Source of the DNA: Tribonema minus
Lineage: Eukaryota; Sar; Xanthophyceae; Tribonematales; Tribonemataceae
NCBI GenBank assembly: GCA_017506865.1
Contig: JAFCMP010000099.1
Span: forward strand, 1-64,000
Reading direction: 5' to 3'
DNA length: 64,000 nucleotides
Position numbers and translations under genes: made by a program
In this document: positions 48,201 through 60,700 of the stretch, one piece after another
Position numbering within the stretch: position 1 is the stretch's first letter
How the letters are laid out: every line of letters begins with the position of its first letter
Notes under the pieces: generated by a model
Databases searched by the model: none
What the model saw: only the letters and a program-made list of their open reading frames with translations
What the model was told of the DNA's origin: nothing

Positions 48201-51200
48201 TCAGTAGGAGCAAACGTGTTGTATACAACGGGTGCAGAATAGCGGTGAATGCGGTACCTGCAAGTCAGGTACAACGCCACTCCTCGTGTCGAGGTCGACT
48301 TTCAACTGTACACCGACACAACCTGACCTCTGACCTGTGCAGTGTGCGCTCCTGTTACGCAGTGTTGTATCTGCATGCGCTCGCAACGCGCACGACGGCA
48401 CGTGCTGCGTTCACGCGGGAGGCAAAAGCGCGGTAGGGTTAGGGTTAGGGTTAGGGTTACGGTTAGGGTTAGGGTTAGGGTTAGGGTTAGGGTTAGGGTT
48501 ACGGTTAGGGTTAGGCGCTGAAGCGTGTGGTGAAGCGCGCGCGCCTTTCTGCCCCAGCAGACACGGGAGTGTCACACAGCGCTGTTGTAGCCACGATGTG
48601 GCGGCCTTCTGTCTTGCGGCAACAACACGCTGCTGCGGCCGCCGCGGCCGTGTTGCTGGCGTCGCGCTTGCCACCTCGAATAGCAACGCTCGCAAGCAGC
48701 GCCACCAACAGCTGCAGCTGCCGCCGTCGCCGCCGACGCCGCCGCCGCTGCTGCTGGTACCGCTGCAGCTCCTGGTGCTGCTGCTGCTGCTGCTGCTGCT
48801 GCTGCGGCCGCCGCTGCTTCCGTGATATGGCACCTCAATTGCCCAGCTCACCTTATCCGCCCACCATGCATACGTGTTGACGTGTTTCTGATCTCCGGTA
48901 CCATCTCGCGTGTTGCGCTGCTGGCTGTCAACGCAGGTTTGCTGCGCACACGCAGGAGTTCCTCTCCCAGGATGCTGTCTGGCGCGAGCGGTTCCAGAAA
49001 CGCAGGTGATGCCTCAAACTGCTGTTGCGTTGTCACCTAGTAGGAGGACAAACGTGCAGGCTTATGACAAGCAGGTGTTGCGGAAGGGTACAACTCTCGG
49101 TCGATGCTCATCAGGGCCACGCATGAGCCCCAAGCTCACCTTATGGGGTGTTGCCTCTGAGCCTTCGCAGCGTCTGCAAGAGCTGCAACGACCCTGAGGG
49201 AGGGAGGTCGGCAGTTGCTCACGCACGCGCCGTCAGCGTTCCGCACTGCTGTTTGAACCGGCCTACGCCCCTGCTGGCCCAATCACGGCAGCCATTGCGC
49301 ACGCCTCTGCTTTGCAGTTGTTGTGTTGCCGTGCGCTTCGAGTGCAAGCATTGCATGGCGTGGCGATGCGCCCATGACACAGCCCTCGATGATGCGCAGC
49401 ATGGCAAGCGCAAGAAGCAGCGGGGGTTGGGTGCTCAGCAGGATATCAATCACTACCGTGCATGGCTCATGCACGGGATGCCACTTGCCGGTGTGGTCCC
49501 AGGAAACCCCATGCGCATTGCAGCGTGTCCAGTGAAGGGCCCTCTTCCCGTTGATATCTGGACCATTGAGCGCTCACCTCACTGACTGTACCGCTGGTGC
49601 ACCTCACACCTCGCCCTGCTGATCACGTTGACAAACAGCCCGGTTTCTTGCTTTGCTGCATGGGCGAACTCTCCATTTTGATCCGCCAAGCCTCGTGAGA
49701 GAACTCTTTCTTACCTTCGAAGTACATAGTTTATGGTGCTTCGCATCACACCATGAAGGCCGCCGACGATGCAATCCCTTGCTGATGCGGTATCCCCCCT
49801 CCGCCCCCCCCCCCCCCCCCTCCGCAGACGGTTGCGGGAGGGCGCGCGCGTGATGCGGCACGTGGGCCGCGTGCACGGTCACATTGTCTGCGTCACCGCG
49901 TCCCTGGCGCTCCCTGCAGGAGCAGGTACGTCTATGCGCGACCAGAAATTTACACATGCGGCAGCCCAAGACAGCGTTCACAAGATGAATGACTGCAACA
50001 GATAAGCAACGACAAGCGGTTCCTTTGCTTCTTCCACACGGGGGGGGGGCGGCACGGGGCGAGGGGGAAGGGGGGTGAAGTGTATGTGTGCAGGGTCACC
50101 GCTCTCCGCAGGGGCACATGTGTCTGCATGCTGATTGGGGGGGGGGGGGGGGCCGGAGAAAGGGGGGGGGGGGCTCACTGGGTACCTGTTCTTCGTATCA
50201 CGTACGGTTTGTGAGGCCACAAAGTCGGCGTAGGACTGCACGCCATCACCCTTTTTCTTGCTTCCCCCCGCTGCGCTGAATTTTTGAAGAATGTTTGAGC
50301 ACCGCTGTGGGAAATTCTTACCGGACTTCATCCAAGGCACATTCGCCCATGTGCTCTGCCCGATGTCTTGTTAACAAACTTCATGTTCACACCCGCATGC
50401 CACGACGCTCCTGCGCCGCACAGATCCGGAGGCCGCCGATCCGCCAGCGGCGCCCGCGGAACAGCCACTGGTGGCGAGACTGCGCAGCATCGACATGGTC
50501 CTGCAGGTATGTATGTACAAGTATGACTAAGGTAGGTAGGTATCTGGTGCCGCTGAGCCACGCCAGCCATATCGACATGGTCCTGCAGGTATGTATGTAC
50601 TTCATTTACTTCCGCTCGAAGCGCGGAAACCCTACGAAAAATGCAAAATGTGCAACTTGTACACTAGAAGCGCGGAAGCCCTATGAAAAATGAAAAATGT
50701 GCAACTTGTGTACACATGTGCTGCGTCAAGTGTGTAACACATGCGCCGTCTACACTATCAAATGGTCACTGACCGTGAAGCCAACTACAGATGGGCTGTA
50801 TGTACATTTATGATCAAGGTAGGTAGGTATCTGGTGCAATTGTGCAGTGTCAGTCACAGAGTCAGCTGGGCTCACCGATCCACGCTCACTGACAGTGTTC
50901 TTGTGTGTCTGAGCTGCAGGTACGCACTAAGGTATATGGGTAGGTATCTGGTGCGGATGAGCGGAGCCACGTAGGCTGAGGGCGTGCATGCAATCCACTG
51001 AGCCCCCCACAGGGCCCCCGCTAATGTGCGCTCGAAAGTCTTGTTTGTGTGTTTGTCTGGGCTGCGGGTACGTGTATGTGTGACCGAGATACGTATCTGG
51101 TACACACAACCAGGGGCCACGCAGGCTGAGGCGTGAATGCAGTCCGCTGGGTCCACCGATCTTGGCTTAGTAGGTTCATTTGTTTTCTGAGCCGTCAGTA

Positions 51201-54200
51201 TGTACGCGTGTGCCCAAGGTAAGTATATGGTACACGCGAGAGCAGGCCAACCTGGCTGTGCCGTGCATGCAGACCGCCCCCAGCTTCACTCAACGCGACG
51301 ATGGCGGCATCACGGCAGGCATGCTGAACTGCACAAAGCAGTGTGTCCCATGAGTTTGTAAACGTGGAGAGGTGCCATGACAGCACAAGCACCTGTAACC
51401 CAACCGCTGCTCTCGTGTGGTGACCCAGTGTCACCTGCAGCTCGCTTTCTCATGTCTCACTGCGACACGTCGGCGCGCGCGCTCGCTTGCAGGTCTACCT
51501 ACCGCACACGCAGCAGTCCTTCGCCGTCGCGGTGCACGAGGGCGAGCTGCGGCGCCACCTCTGCCGCGCGCTGCGCGTCGACGGCATCAGCGGCGCAGAG
51601 CTGCTGGACCCCGCCAACCTCAAGTGAGTGAGCGTCGCCTGTTGAAGCGGGCGCCGCGCGCCGGTTTGCAGTCTCGTGGCGGCTTAGCGCGGTTGTCGCC
51701 GCAGCTTGAAAACGCGTGCATCCACCATTTTGTCCGCACGCAAGGATACTGTCCGGCAATTGCAGTATTGCGCGTCGACGGCATCAGCGGCGCGGAGCTG
51801 CTGGACCCCGCCAACCTCAAGTGAGTGGGCGTCGCCTGTTGAAGTAGGCGCCGCGCGCCGCCGCGCAATGTGTGCTGGTTTGCAGTCTCGTGGCGGTTTA
51901 GCGCGGTTGTCGCCGCAGCTTGAAAACGCGTGCATCCAGCATTTTGTCCGCGTGCAAGGACACTGTCCGGCAATTGCAGTATTGCGCGTCGACGGCATCA
52001 GCGGCGCGGAGCTGCTGGACCCCGCCAACCTCAAGTGAGTGGGCGTCGCCCGTTGAAGAAGCCGCCGCGCGCCGCCGCGCGATGTGTTGCTTTGCAGTCT
52101 CGTGGCGGCTTAGCGCGGTTGTCGCCGCAGCTTGAAAACGCTTGCATCCACCATTTTGTCCGCGTGCAATGACACTGTCCGGCAATTGCAGCATTGCGCG
52201 TCGACGGCAGTATTGGCGCGGAGCTGCTGGACCCCGCCAACCTCAAGTGAGTGAGCGCCGCCTGTTGAAGTAGCCACCGAGCGCAGCCGCACGATGTGCT
52301 GATTTGCAGTCTCGTGGCGGCTTAGCGTGGTTGTCGCCGCAGCTTGGAAACGCTTGCATCCGCCGTTGTGTCCGTATGCAAGGACACTGTCCGACAATTG
52401 CAGTACTGCGCGTTGACGGCAGCAGCGGCGCGAAGCTGCTGGACCCCGTCAACCTCAAGTGAGTGAGCGTCGCCTGTTGAAGTAGGCGCCGCACGCCGCC
52501 GCGCTATGTGTGCTGATTGCAGACCTGTGGCGGCTTCGCGCGGTTGTCGCCGCAGCTTCAAAACGCTAACATCCACCATTTTGTCCGCAAGAAAGGACAA
52601 TGTCCGACAATTGCAGTATTGCGCGTCGACGGCATCAGCGGCGCGGAGCTGCTGAACGCCGCCAACCTCAAGTGAGCGCCGCCTGTTGAAGTAGGCGCCA
52701 CGCGCCGCCGCGCGGTGTGTGCTGATTGCACTCTTGCAACGCATGCCGTTTCCGCGTTCGAGCCGCACTTCAAGAACCGCAGGTCAAGGGGGGGGTGGAG
52801 AGGGGGGGGGGGTCAGCTCATCTGCATTGAGGCTGCCCCTGTTTCCATCCTCGCCCTGACCTCGCCCTTACTTCTGTTGCAATGCCGGCACTACAGAGGT
52901 GACGGGGCTGCCGCAAACTTGCAGCAACATGCAGTCCACAGCATTGGCTGAAGCCATTCGGAGCTTGTGACTCGGTACTAGTGCGTTCCGCATGCAGCAT
53001 ACGCGGTCCCGTGCGCGCCTGGCGCGCCGCCGCAGCCGTTTGGTGCTCGCATCTCCGTGTACTCCTTTTCAGGTGTCATTCGCGAGCTGGTAAAAACAAA
53101 TGTAATCCCCTACATAGTACATGTAAGTACTACAGTATGAGCACAGAGAAATTAGCTGTACTGCGCTGACACAAGGTAACCGAAACCCCTCTCCGATCCC
53201 GACAAAAGCTCGAGGAGCGGCACTCGTGGAAAGTTGAGGATGCCGCACCGCACCGCACCGCGGGAGCAGCGCTCAGACAATGGGCTCGCCTGCGCAGAGC
53301 GCTGCCATCTCACGTGTGACCCGCATGCGATCGCCTCGTCGTGACCCCAACCAGAGCAATGATGGCAGTGGCCACACCATTGGATTTATGCGCCACGACA
53401 CCATTGCGCTGACTTGATCCTTCATGAGAGCGACCAGCCTAGAGTACCAAGATTGATGCAATACGTCAAAGTAGTTCTGGTGTCACAGTGCTCAGATTAA
53501 AAGCGCCTCGTCGCGTGCCGCAGGACGTTGGTCGTGGGGCTGTCGGTGCGCGACTTCAAGCGCCGTGCGCCGCCAGACACACTCGCTGGCAGCAGCGACG
53601 GCGGCGGCGACGGCGGCGGCTGCTGCGGCGGCAGCCGCGGCGGCGATAGCAACAGTGGTACCGCTGATGAAAGCAGCACTGCGGCCCGCAGTGAGGATGC
53701 TGCTGGTGAGACGGAGTTGTAGATCACGTGCCCTGTTGAAGCAAATGGTGGCACTTTTGATGCACATCCTGCTGGGATGGAGAGTGATGTCATGCGAGGC
53801 GTGTCGGTTGTCATGCGCTGATTGGCGGTGGTGTGAAGGCCTTCAGGGAGGCAGCGGCTGTCACGCACACGCAGCCCTCCTGCCTATGGAAGTTTCAGCG
53901 AGTGTTGGCGCCTGACCTCGAGTTGCCATCAACGTGCAGCCCAGTCAGCGGCGCAGTAGCACTTCTTTCCGGTGCACCTTGACAAAGGGTATGTCAGATT
54001 GATAGAAGGCGTTTATGTCCACCATCATCCGCATTGTCTCGCCTGATGGCTGCTGATTGGCGCGCAGCACAGCGGCAGTGCTGCAGCGGCAGCGCCCTAA
54101 AGAATGCAGCCGCATACGGCCGTGGGATGACCGTGTTGCCTAGTTCATAGTTCACCCTTATCAACCGCGCATGCGTGCACTTTGCGCTCACCCTCTTTGC

Positions 54201-57200
54201 CCGCTCGTGCAGCTCCATCACCAGAAGCAGCTACAGGCAGCGGCAGCCTCGCTAGCGCCGGCGGCGGCGGCGGCGGCGGCGTTGAGATTTTCCTGCGCAA
54301 GCGGTGGCCGCCCGAGGCGGGCACGGTGGTGCACCGTTCCACGCAGCGCATCGGAAGCGTGCTCTATTACATACATGTACACAGGTGGGCCATGCACAGC
54401 TGGCCCCATACAATTCCTAATGAAGCAAATTACAGTTCAAGGTGCCAGCTTAGCGCGACCTCGCAGCTGCGTGGGTTTGGTGTGCTATTTCAGGTACTTT
54501 GAAGTACATGACTGGCTCTGCTACGTGGTATCATGTTTCACATAGCAGCGGGGAGCGCTGCAATTTCAAAACGCTGCCGGGACTTCCATTTTCACACGCA
54601 TACATCGAGTTGCCCACAGCATTATACTTCAAGTACAGCGTACGCAGCAGTCGCTCGAGCGACACCGCCTGCCCGCCTGCTGCTGCATACCTCTAGCTGC
54701 ACATACCTATGGCATGCGGTCATGTCAAGCAAAACTGCTGCCGTTGCCGCCCCTGCAGGTCCCCGCAGGAGCTAGTCTTGCGGCTGTATGACCCAGCCAC
54801 CAGCGCGAACACACGCATTCTGGTGCCGTTCAGAGGCAGTGCCAGTCTACAGGAGTGGCTAGAGTGGGAGAGAGATAAAGACAGGCGGGCGCGGCGCGCG
54901 GAGGTGCGTTGAGGGCTGACGCACAGAGCTAACCCTAGCCCTCGCCCTAACCTACCCCTAACTCTAACCTTAACCCTAACCCTGCCTCTAAGACTTGTCC
55001 TACTCCCAGCCCTGACCCTAGCCCTACTCCTAGCCCCGCCCCAAGCTCCCGGCCCTGCGCGACTCTGCTTCCTCCATTCTTACACATGAGATTCAGAAGG
55101 CGTACATACCATAGGGTTAAGGCTAGGGTTGAGGTTTGGGCCCTCTCATGTGCATGATTTCTACCTCTCTTGCTGCGCATGAGGCAAGCCGAGTCGCGGA
55201 GATGAGCACGTTTCATGCTTCTGCTAAGATATGCAGTTCCGCTGCGTCTGTTGACCATCTCTGTGACTGAAGCTACTCGCTCTGGTCGCCCCCCATACAA
55301 AATGCTCAGTTGAAGTGGTGCTGCCGCTTGCGTACACAGGCGGCGTAGGGCTAGGGGTCAAAATTACGCATCGTTGCAGCGCTCAAGCAAATGCAGCCGC
55401 GTGCCTAGTCGCGCTGGTCGGGGTTAGGCACAAATTGTTGCACACACGCTGCAGCAGTACCTGCCAGACTGCCATTTAACACAACCTCACACCGCCTACG
55501 CCTGTTCTACCGTGCGTGTGCAGGTGACGAAGCGCATCGTAACCGCACGCAAGCTGGTGCAGCTGCACTCGTATGGCGTCGCGGCGCCCGAGGGACAGCT
55601 GGCGGCCGCGCAGCGCGTTGTGCGGCACGCTGTTGGCAGCTCGAGCACCGAGGTGAGTGTTGAAATTGAAGTTGAACTTGAAGTCTTATGAGAAACAGGT
55701 GAAGCAGGACATGCACGCTACGAAGAGCGGCAGGGGCAGCTGGTGGTGGGCGGGAACAGCTTCACAGTTGAGGTTCAGCGCGCTGTTAAAGCTGAGCTTA
55801 AACTTGAAGTTTGACATGCACGTCATGCCGAGGTGCAGCTGGCCGCCACGCAGCGCGTCGTGCGGCACGCTGCCTTCAGCTCGAGCGCTGAGGTGAGCAT
55901 TGAAATTGAAGTTGAACTTCAAGTTTGATAAGAAAAAGTTTAACCAGGACATGCACGCCACAAAGAGCGGCAGGGGCAGCAGTTGGTGGGCGGGAACAGC
56001 CTTCGCAGTTGAGGTCTGACACGCTGGCATGAATACGAGCACTCAGGTGAGCATTGAAATTGAAGTTTTACATGCTAATGCAGCCGGGGAGGAAAATCCG
56101 AGGGAGAAGGTTGTCCGCAGCGCCTCGTACGGCACACTGCTGAGATGGGGGCGCAGGTGAACTCTGAACTTCAAGACTGGCATGCATGCCAGTAAAATGG
56201 CAGGGCAGCACAAAGGTGTGTGCGTGGGGGGGGAGCAGCTTCACACTCAACCATGGTCTGACACACTTTGTGCAGCGCGCCGTTGAGACATGCGCTCAGC
56301 GAGACACAGCCTTCTTTTTTGCACGAACCTTAGCGAGCAGAACACGTAGAGCGGCAGGGCTGCGCAAAGCTGGGGAACGTAGCTGCACGGGTGAGAAACG
56401 TGTATTCGTACGTATACACTTCTGAAGTACTTCGAAGTATATGTTTTCATGCGCAGCACGCCGACCAGTGCACGGTGGTGAGCGCCCGCGCCCCCCCCCC
56501 CGCCCCCCCCCCCCCGCGCCAGCAGCGCCTGTCCAGAAATTCAAAATAAACTCTTAAGCTACTGCGCTCCAAAGAGAAAGGCCACTTCAGTGGAAAAGTA
56601 GATCAGGCAGCGGCAAAAGGACGCTCACGTCAACTCTGCAATCTGTTGCTCACACGATGATTGCACACGTCTGAAGTGAACTGCTCTAGGTCGCTGTCTC
56701 CCCCCCCCCCCCCCTCTCAACCATATCAAATGGGGTTGTCCAGGCGGCTCACATGAGCACTGATGACCTCCCCCCCCCTTCACAACCAAACCTCATGTTA
56801 TTACTTTTCTCAGGCCGCTCAGTTGCGCACTAATGAGCCGCCCCCGGGGATGGAGCGCATCTGCTGAGCACTGCTGCCCCCCCCCCCCTTCCCTACCATC
56901 TATATATATACATGTATACATTCTTAAGATGGATCAGCTGAGCGTTGATGAGCCGCTGCTGCCGGAGCCGCATCAGCTGAGCACTCCCCCCCCCCCACCC
57001 CCCCCCCACCCCCCACCCCCTTCTTTCCCATCTATATATGTGTACATGTATGCATATTCAGGCAGCTCAGTTGAGCACTGATGAACCGCCGCCTCCGGAG
57101 CTGGAGGGCATCTGCGAGGGTCTGCTTGCACACTTTTGAAGGGAACTACTCTAGCCTTCAGGGTTGTTCAGGCGACTCAGCTGAGCACTGAGCGACTGCC

Positions 57201-57726
57201 CCCCCTCCCCCCCCATGTATCACGTTCACGTTCATCAGGTAGCTCAGCTGAGCACTGATGAGCCACCGCCGCCGGAGCTGGAGGGCATCTGCGAGGGTCT
57301 GCTGACGCCCTACGGAGGCGTAGTGGCAGATCTCGCACACTTGGGCACATCGGAAGCGGCTCTGCAGCCGCCTCCCGCGGCGCTGCGAGAGGACCTCTTC
57401 AGTCAGGCGCATGAGGTAACAATGTACTTCAAGTGTAGTGCACGTCGCAATATCTTGAGGTACTTCAATGGAATCACATACGGTATTCGTGCCTGCCAGC
57501 AGCTGCAGCAACGGCGTTGGCATCATCAGCAGGAGCATGCGCAACGCGGTGTCTATAGCGTGTGTTTTTATGTGCTTTGAGGAACCGGTTGCAAGACCCA
57601 TGTGTTGGAGCTCCTGATGGCTATGATGTCAGATGCAGTGGTTGAGCATTGAGAGATGGCCGCACTTGTGCGTGCAGACGCTCTGGCACTGTGTGGCTGC
57701 ACATGGGCCTAACCCTAACCCTAACC

Positions 57727-57758
<32 letters not shown>

Positions 57759-60700
57759 CAACCTAACCCTAAGACACCTGGTGTGGCTGCACATGGGCCA
57801 TGCCTCAATCCACAGGGACAAGCACGTCGCATCGCATTGCTCACTCATGAGTGTTTAATCCAGTTGAAGTGCCTGGGATCTGGTTGACTCACACGGAATC
57901 TGAACGACATGCCTCCCGATCGCGCGCGTTCGCTGCCTCCTGTGCAGGGAACGCTGATGCAGCAGTCTGGATCTCGCACAGACGCACCGCGTCATTGCTG
58001 AGAATACCATGCACGTTTCTTTACGCCGAGCTGCTTGAAACTGGCTGGCACGCTAACGGACTGGTCTAAACATCCTGCTGCCACTGTTTCAATCTGCAGG
58101 GAATGCTGATGCGCTGGCTGCTGCAGCGCCTGGTGGCTCAGCCGCACGGTGTGACAGGACAGGTGATGCTCACACCCAGACATGCGTTGTCAACGTCTGT
58201 AGAGCAGATCGTCAAAGACAAATGTCACTGTCAAATATCATGTCATTTTCAAAGATCATGTCAGGCCTGCGCAGGGCATGCGCCATGCAGCCGATAAACA
58301 GTGGTACCCTCGCACCTGGTAGCCCCAGCCGCACGCCGTGACGGGACAGCTGATGATCACGCTCAGGCACGTATAGTCAACGCCTGGGCCCTGCGCAGCC
58401 TGCATATGGCACACGAGCGTATGCACGTGGTCAAATGTACAATCACCCCCCCGGACTCACCCCGCGTGCAGTCCATGCCTTACATGTCAACATTAATCAA
58501 ATGTCACGGCCGCAAAGGCACTGCTGCGGTGGAGCTCTGAGAGCGCGTGCGTGCGACAGTAGATAATGTTCCACGTACTCATAGCACACCCACAAAGCCT
58601 TGCATATGCCTCTGTACTGACATCGTTGGCGTCTGCCGTTGCTTCCGTGGCCACAAACAAACGTGCATCAGAGAATCACCTGCTAACTCTGCTCTTGCTG
58701 TACTCGATGACCCCCTGCCAACAGGTCGTGAAGACGCTGTTCCAGGTGCAGACGGAGCGGTGGAACGCCGCCGCCACCAGAGCGCAGGGTAGGTATCAAT
58801 GTCGCAGTGTACATACCCTTTCCGCAGCCACAGTGCTCAACGCGGCGCACGCCGCATGCCCACACACAGTAGAGGTCGGGACGGTCTTGCCTGGCACACA
58901 AGAGAGCAGGATACTGTACGCGTCAAAACAGTTTGACCAGGCAATGCTGACGTCAGTCACAGGGGCACATATTCGTATCTAGCTGCGCCAGTTACGGTAG
59001 CGCTGACACCGGTCGGGCACGGGTAGCAATGTCCACTGGTAACTGCAGCAGTGCTCCCAGAGTTCATGGCCAGATCACCTTGTGAGGCAGTGGTCCTGAG
59101 TGCAATGCCGCTGCACATGCTGCGCAGGCAGGGCAGAAACAAGTGTGCAGTGGTATCGTGCTGCCGCTGGTGCTGGTGGTGCATTGCATAAACAGGTCGC
59201 GCTGCTTGGGCTGCGCTCTATGCAACCACGACGCTGCTGGTGCTGTGTTGTATGTACGCACGGCGCTGCAGGGGCGTGCCGCATGCGACTTGACCCCACG
59301 GAATGGCTCAACGAGTGAGTCGCAAATGTCACGCCGCTGCGCGCTCAGGTGACGTTGAAGCGAGGAGCTGCGGCTTGACCCCGCATGATGAAAGTTGTGC
59401 ATCTGTCATCGAGCCCTGAGTGTAACGCCGCTGCACGTGCAGGGGTGTACCGCATGTGGCGCGCGCGTGCGCGCTGCCGAGCGCTGCTGCGAGAGCAGTG
59501 GGTCAAGGGCTACGACACAACGCGCGGCGCCTTCTTCTACCGCCACGTGCGCTCAGGTCAGCGACGCAGGCCAGAGGTCATTCAAGCGCTTCAAGAAGTA
59601 TATTGTTGAAGTTTTGCACTACGCCGGCAACTGTGCTACAACCTGCAAGTTCTAGGCAGGTACCCAAACCCCCCAGCATTGCTGACATTCTGCCAGTGTG
59701 CGTCTGCCTCTGCAACCCTGACCTGCGCTGGTGGGACACCGCCACTTGCGCTTAGGTCAGTCGGCGAGGGGCATGGAGGCAGAGCAGCGCTGAAGTGTGC
59801 TGTACTGTCTGTACTGCTCGCTGTCGACGGGTTTACGTGCACGTGTGGCAGGAAGACGTGACTGTCAGTGTCCGCCGGCTTTCGCAATCTCGACCTGAAA
59901 TTCCGGGTGTGCATGGAGAAAACGCTATCAATGCGCCACTGATCGTTGCCATGCGTAGAATGCATCTACGCCTGCCATCAGCGTCACTGCATGCGTGCCT
60001 GCGAGCACACCCCGCATGGGTTTTCGGACAAGGCGAAATCTGCCGATGAACGCTTCTTACCGTACGAGGGGAAAAATGGAGACACAGACAAGAGGTACAC
60101 AGCGTCGTGACAGGGTGGAGTTCCTGGAACCTGTAGGCTTTTGTTGTGCTTGATATGTACTGCCGCTGCCGCTGGAAACGCGCGGCAACGAAGCTGCTGA
60201 CCGAAGGCCCCCCTGTTGATCTGTATTCTTGCATAAGGCGCCGGTGCTGAGGGGGAGTCGCAGCGGAGCGTTGCTGTCATAATTTCAGCGCACGACGCTT
60301 GGCATCCTGCCTGCCGCCAGTTGTACTTCAAGTAGTGACATGCCAGTCCGCCACCACGCACCACACTCCCCAGTGCTTGATTTTTTCCCATTTCTGAAAT
60401 GCATGACGTCAGAGCCCAGGCATATTGCCGCGGAAGCAAAAACCCTGTACAGCATCCGGCGCTGGGCGCACAGTGCGGAACTTCAACCTTCACTGTGAAC
60501 TTCAAGTGCAACGTCCACTGCGACCGCGAGAACGGCAGTCATGGGTTCAGTTCGTGAAGTGCACTCAGGCGTATTCTTTTTGTTGCGCACGGAGCGATGT
60601 GGCAGAGACACGCATTGATCATACATTCACTACGAGTACTGATACTCATACTGCAAGGCTGCCACGCTGCGTATGTGTGCAGGTTGGAAGCTGTGGGCGC

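Noticed and set aside
48535-48825. Possible extra exon of the IQ gene
   Set aside because: The acceptor and a long open frame exist, but the IQ-like reading is out of phase with the previous exon, and the in-phase reading turns into Leu/Pro repeats. Left out of the model.
49310-49420. LLCCRALRVQALHGVAMRP as an extra IQ exon
   Set aside because: It stops after about 20 codons and breaks the phase chain between 48432 and 49828.
51700-52680. Treating the 215-bp array as a CRISPR or as real tandem exons
   Set aside because: Units are far too long and alike for CRISPR spacers, and a 55-nt exon would shift the frame.
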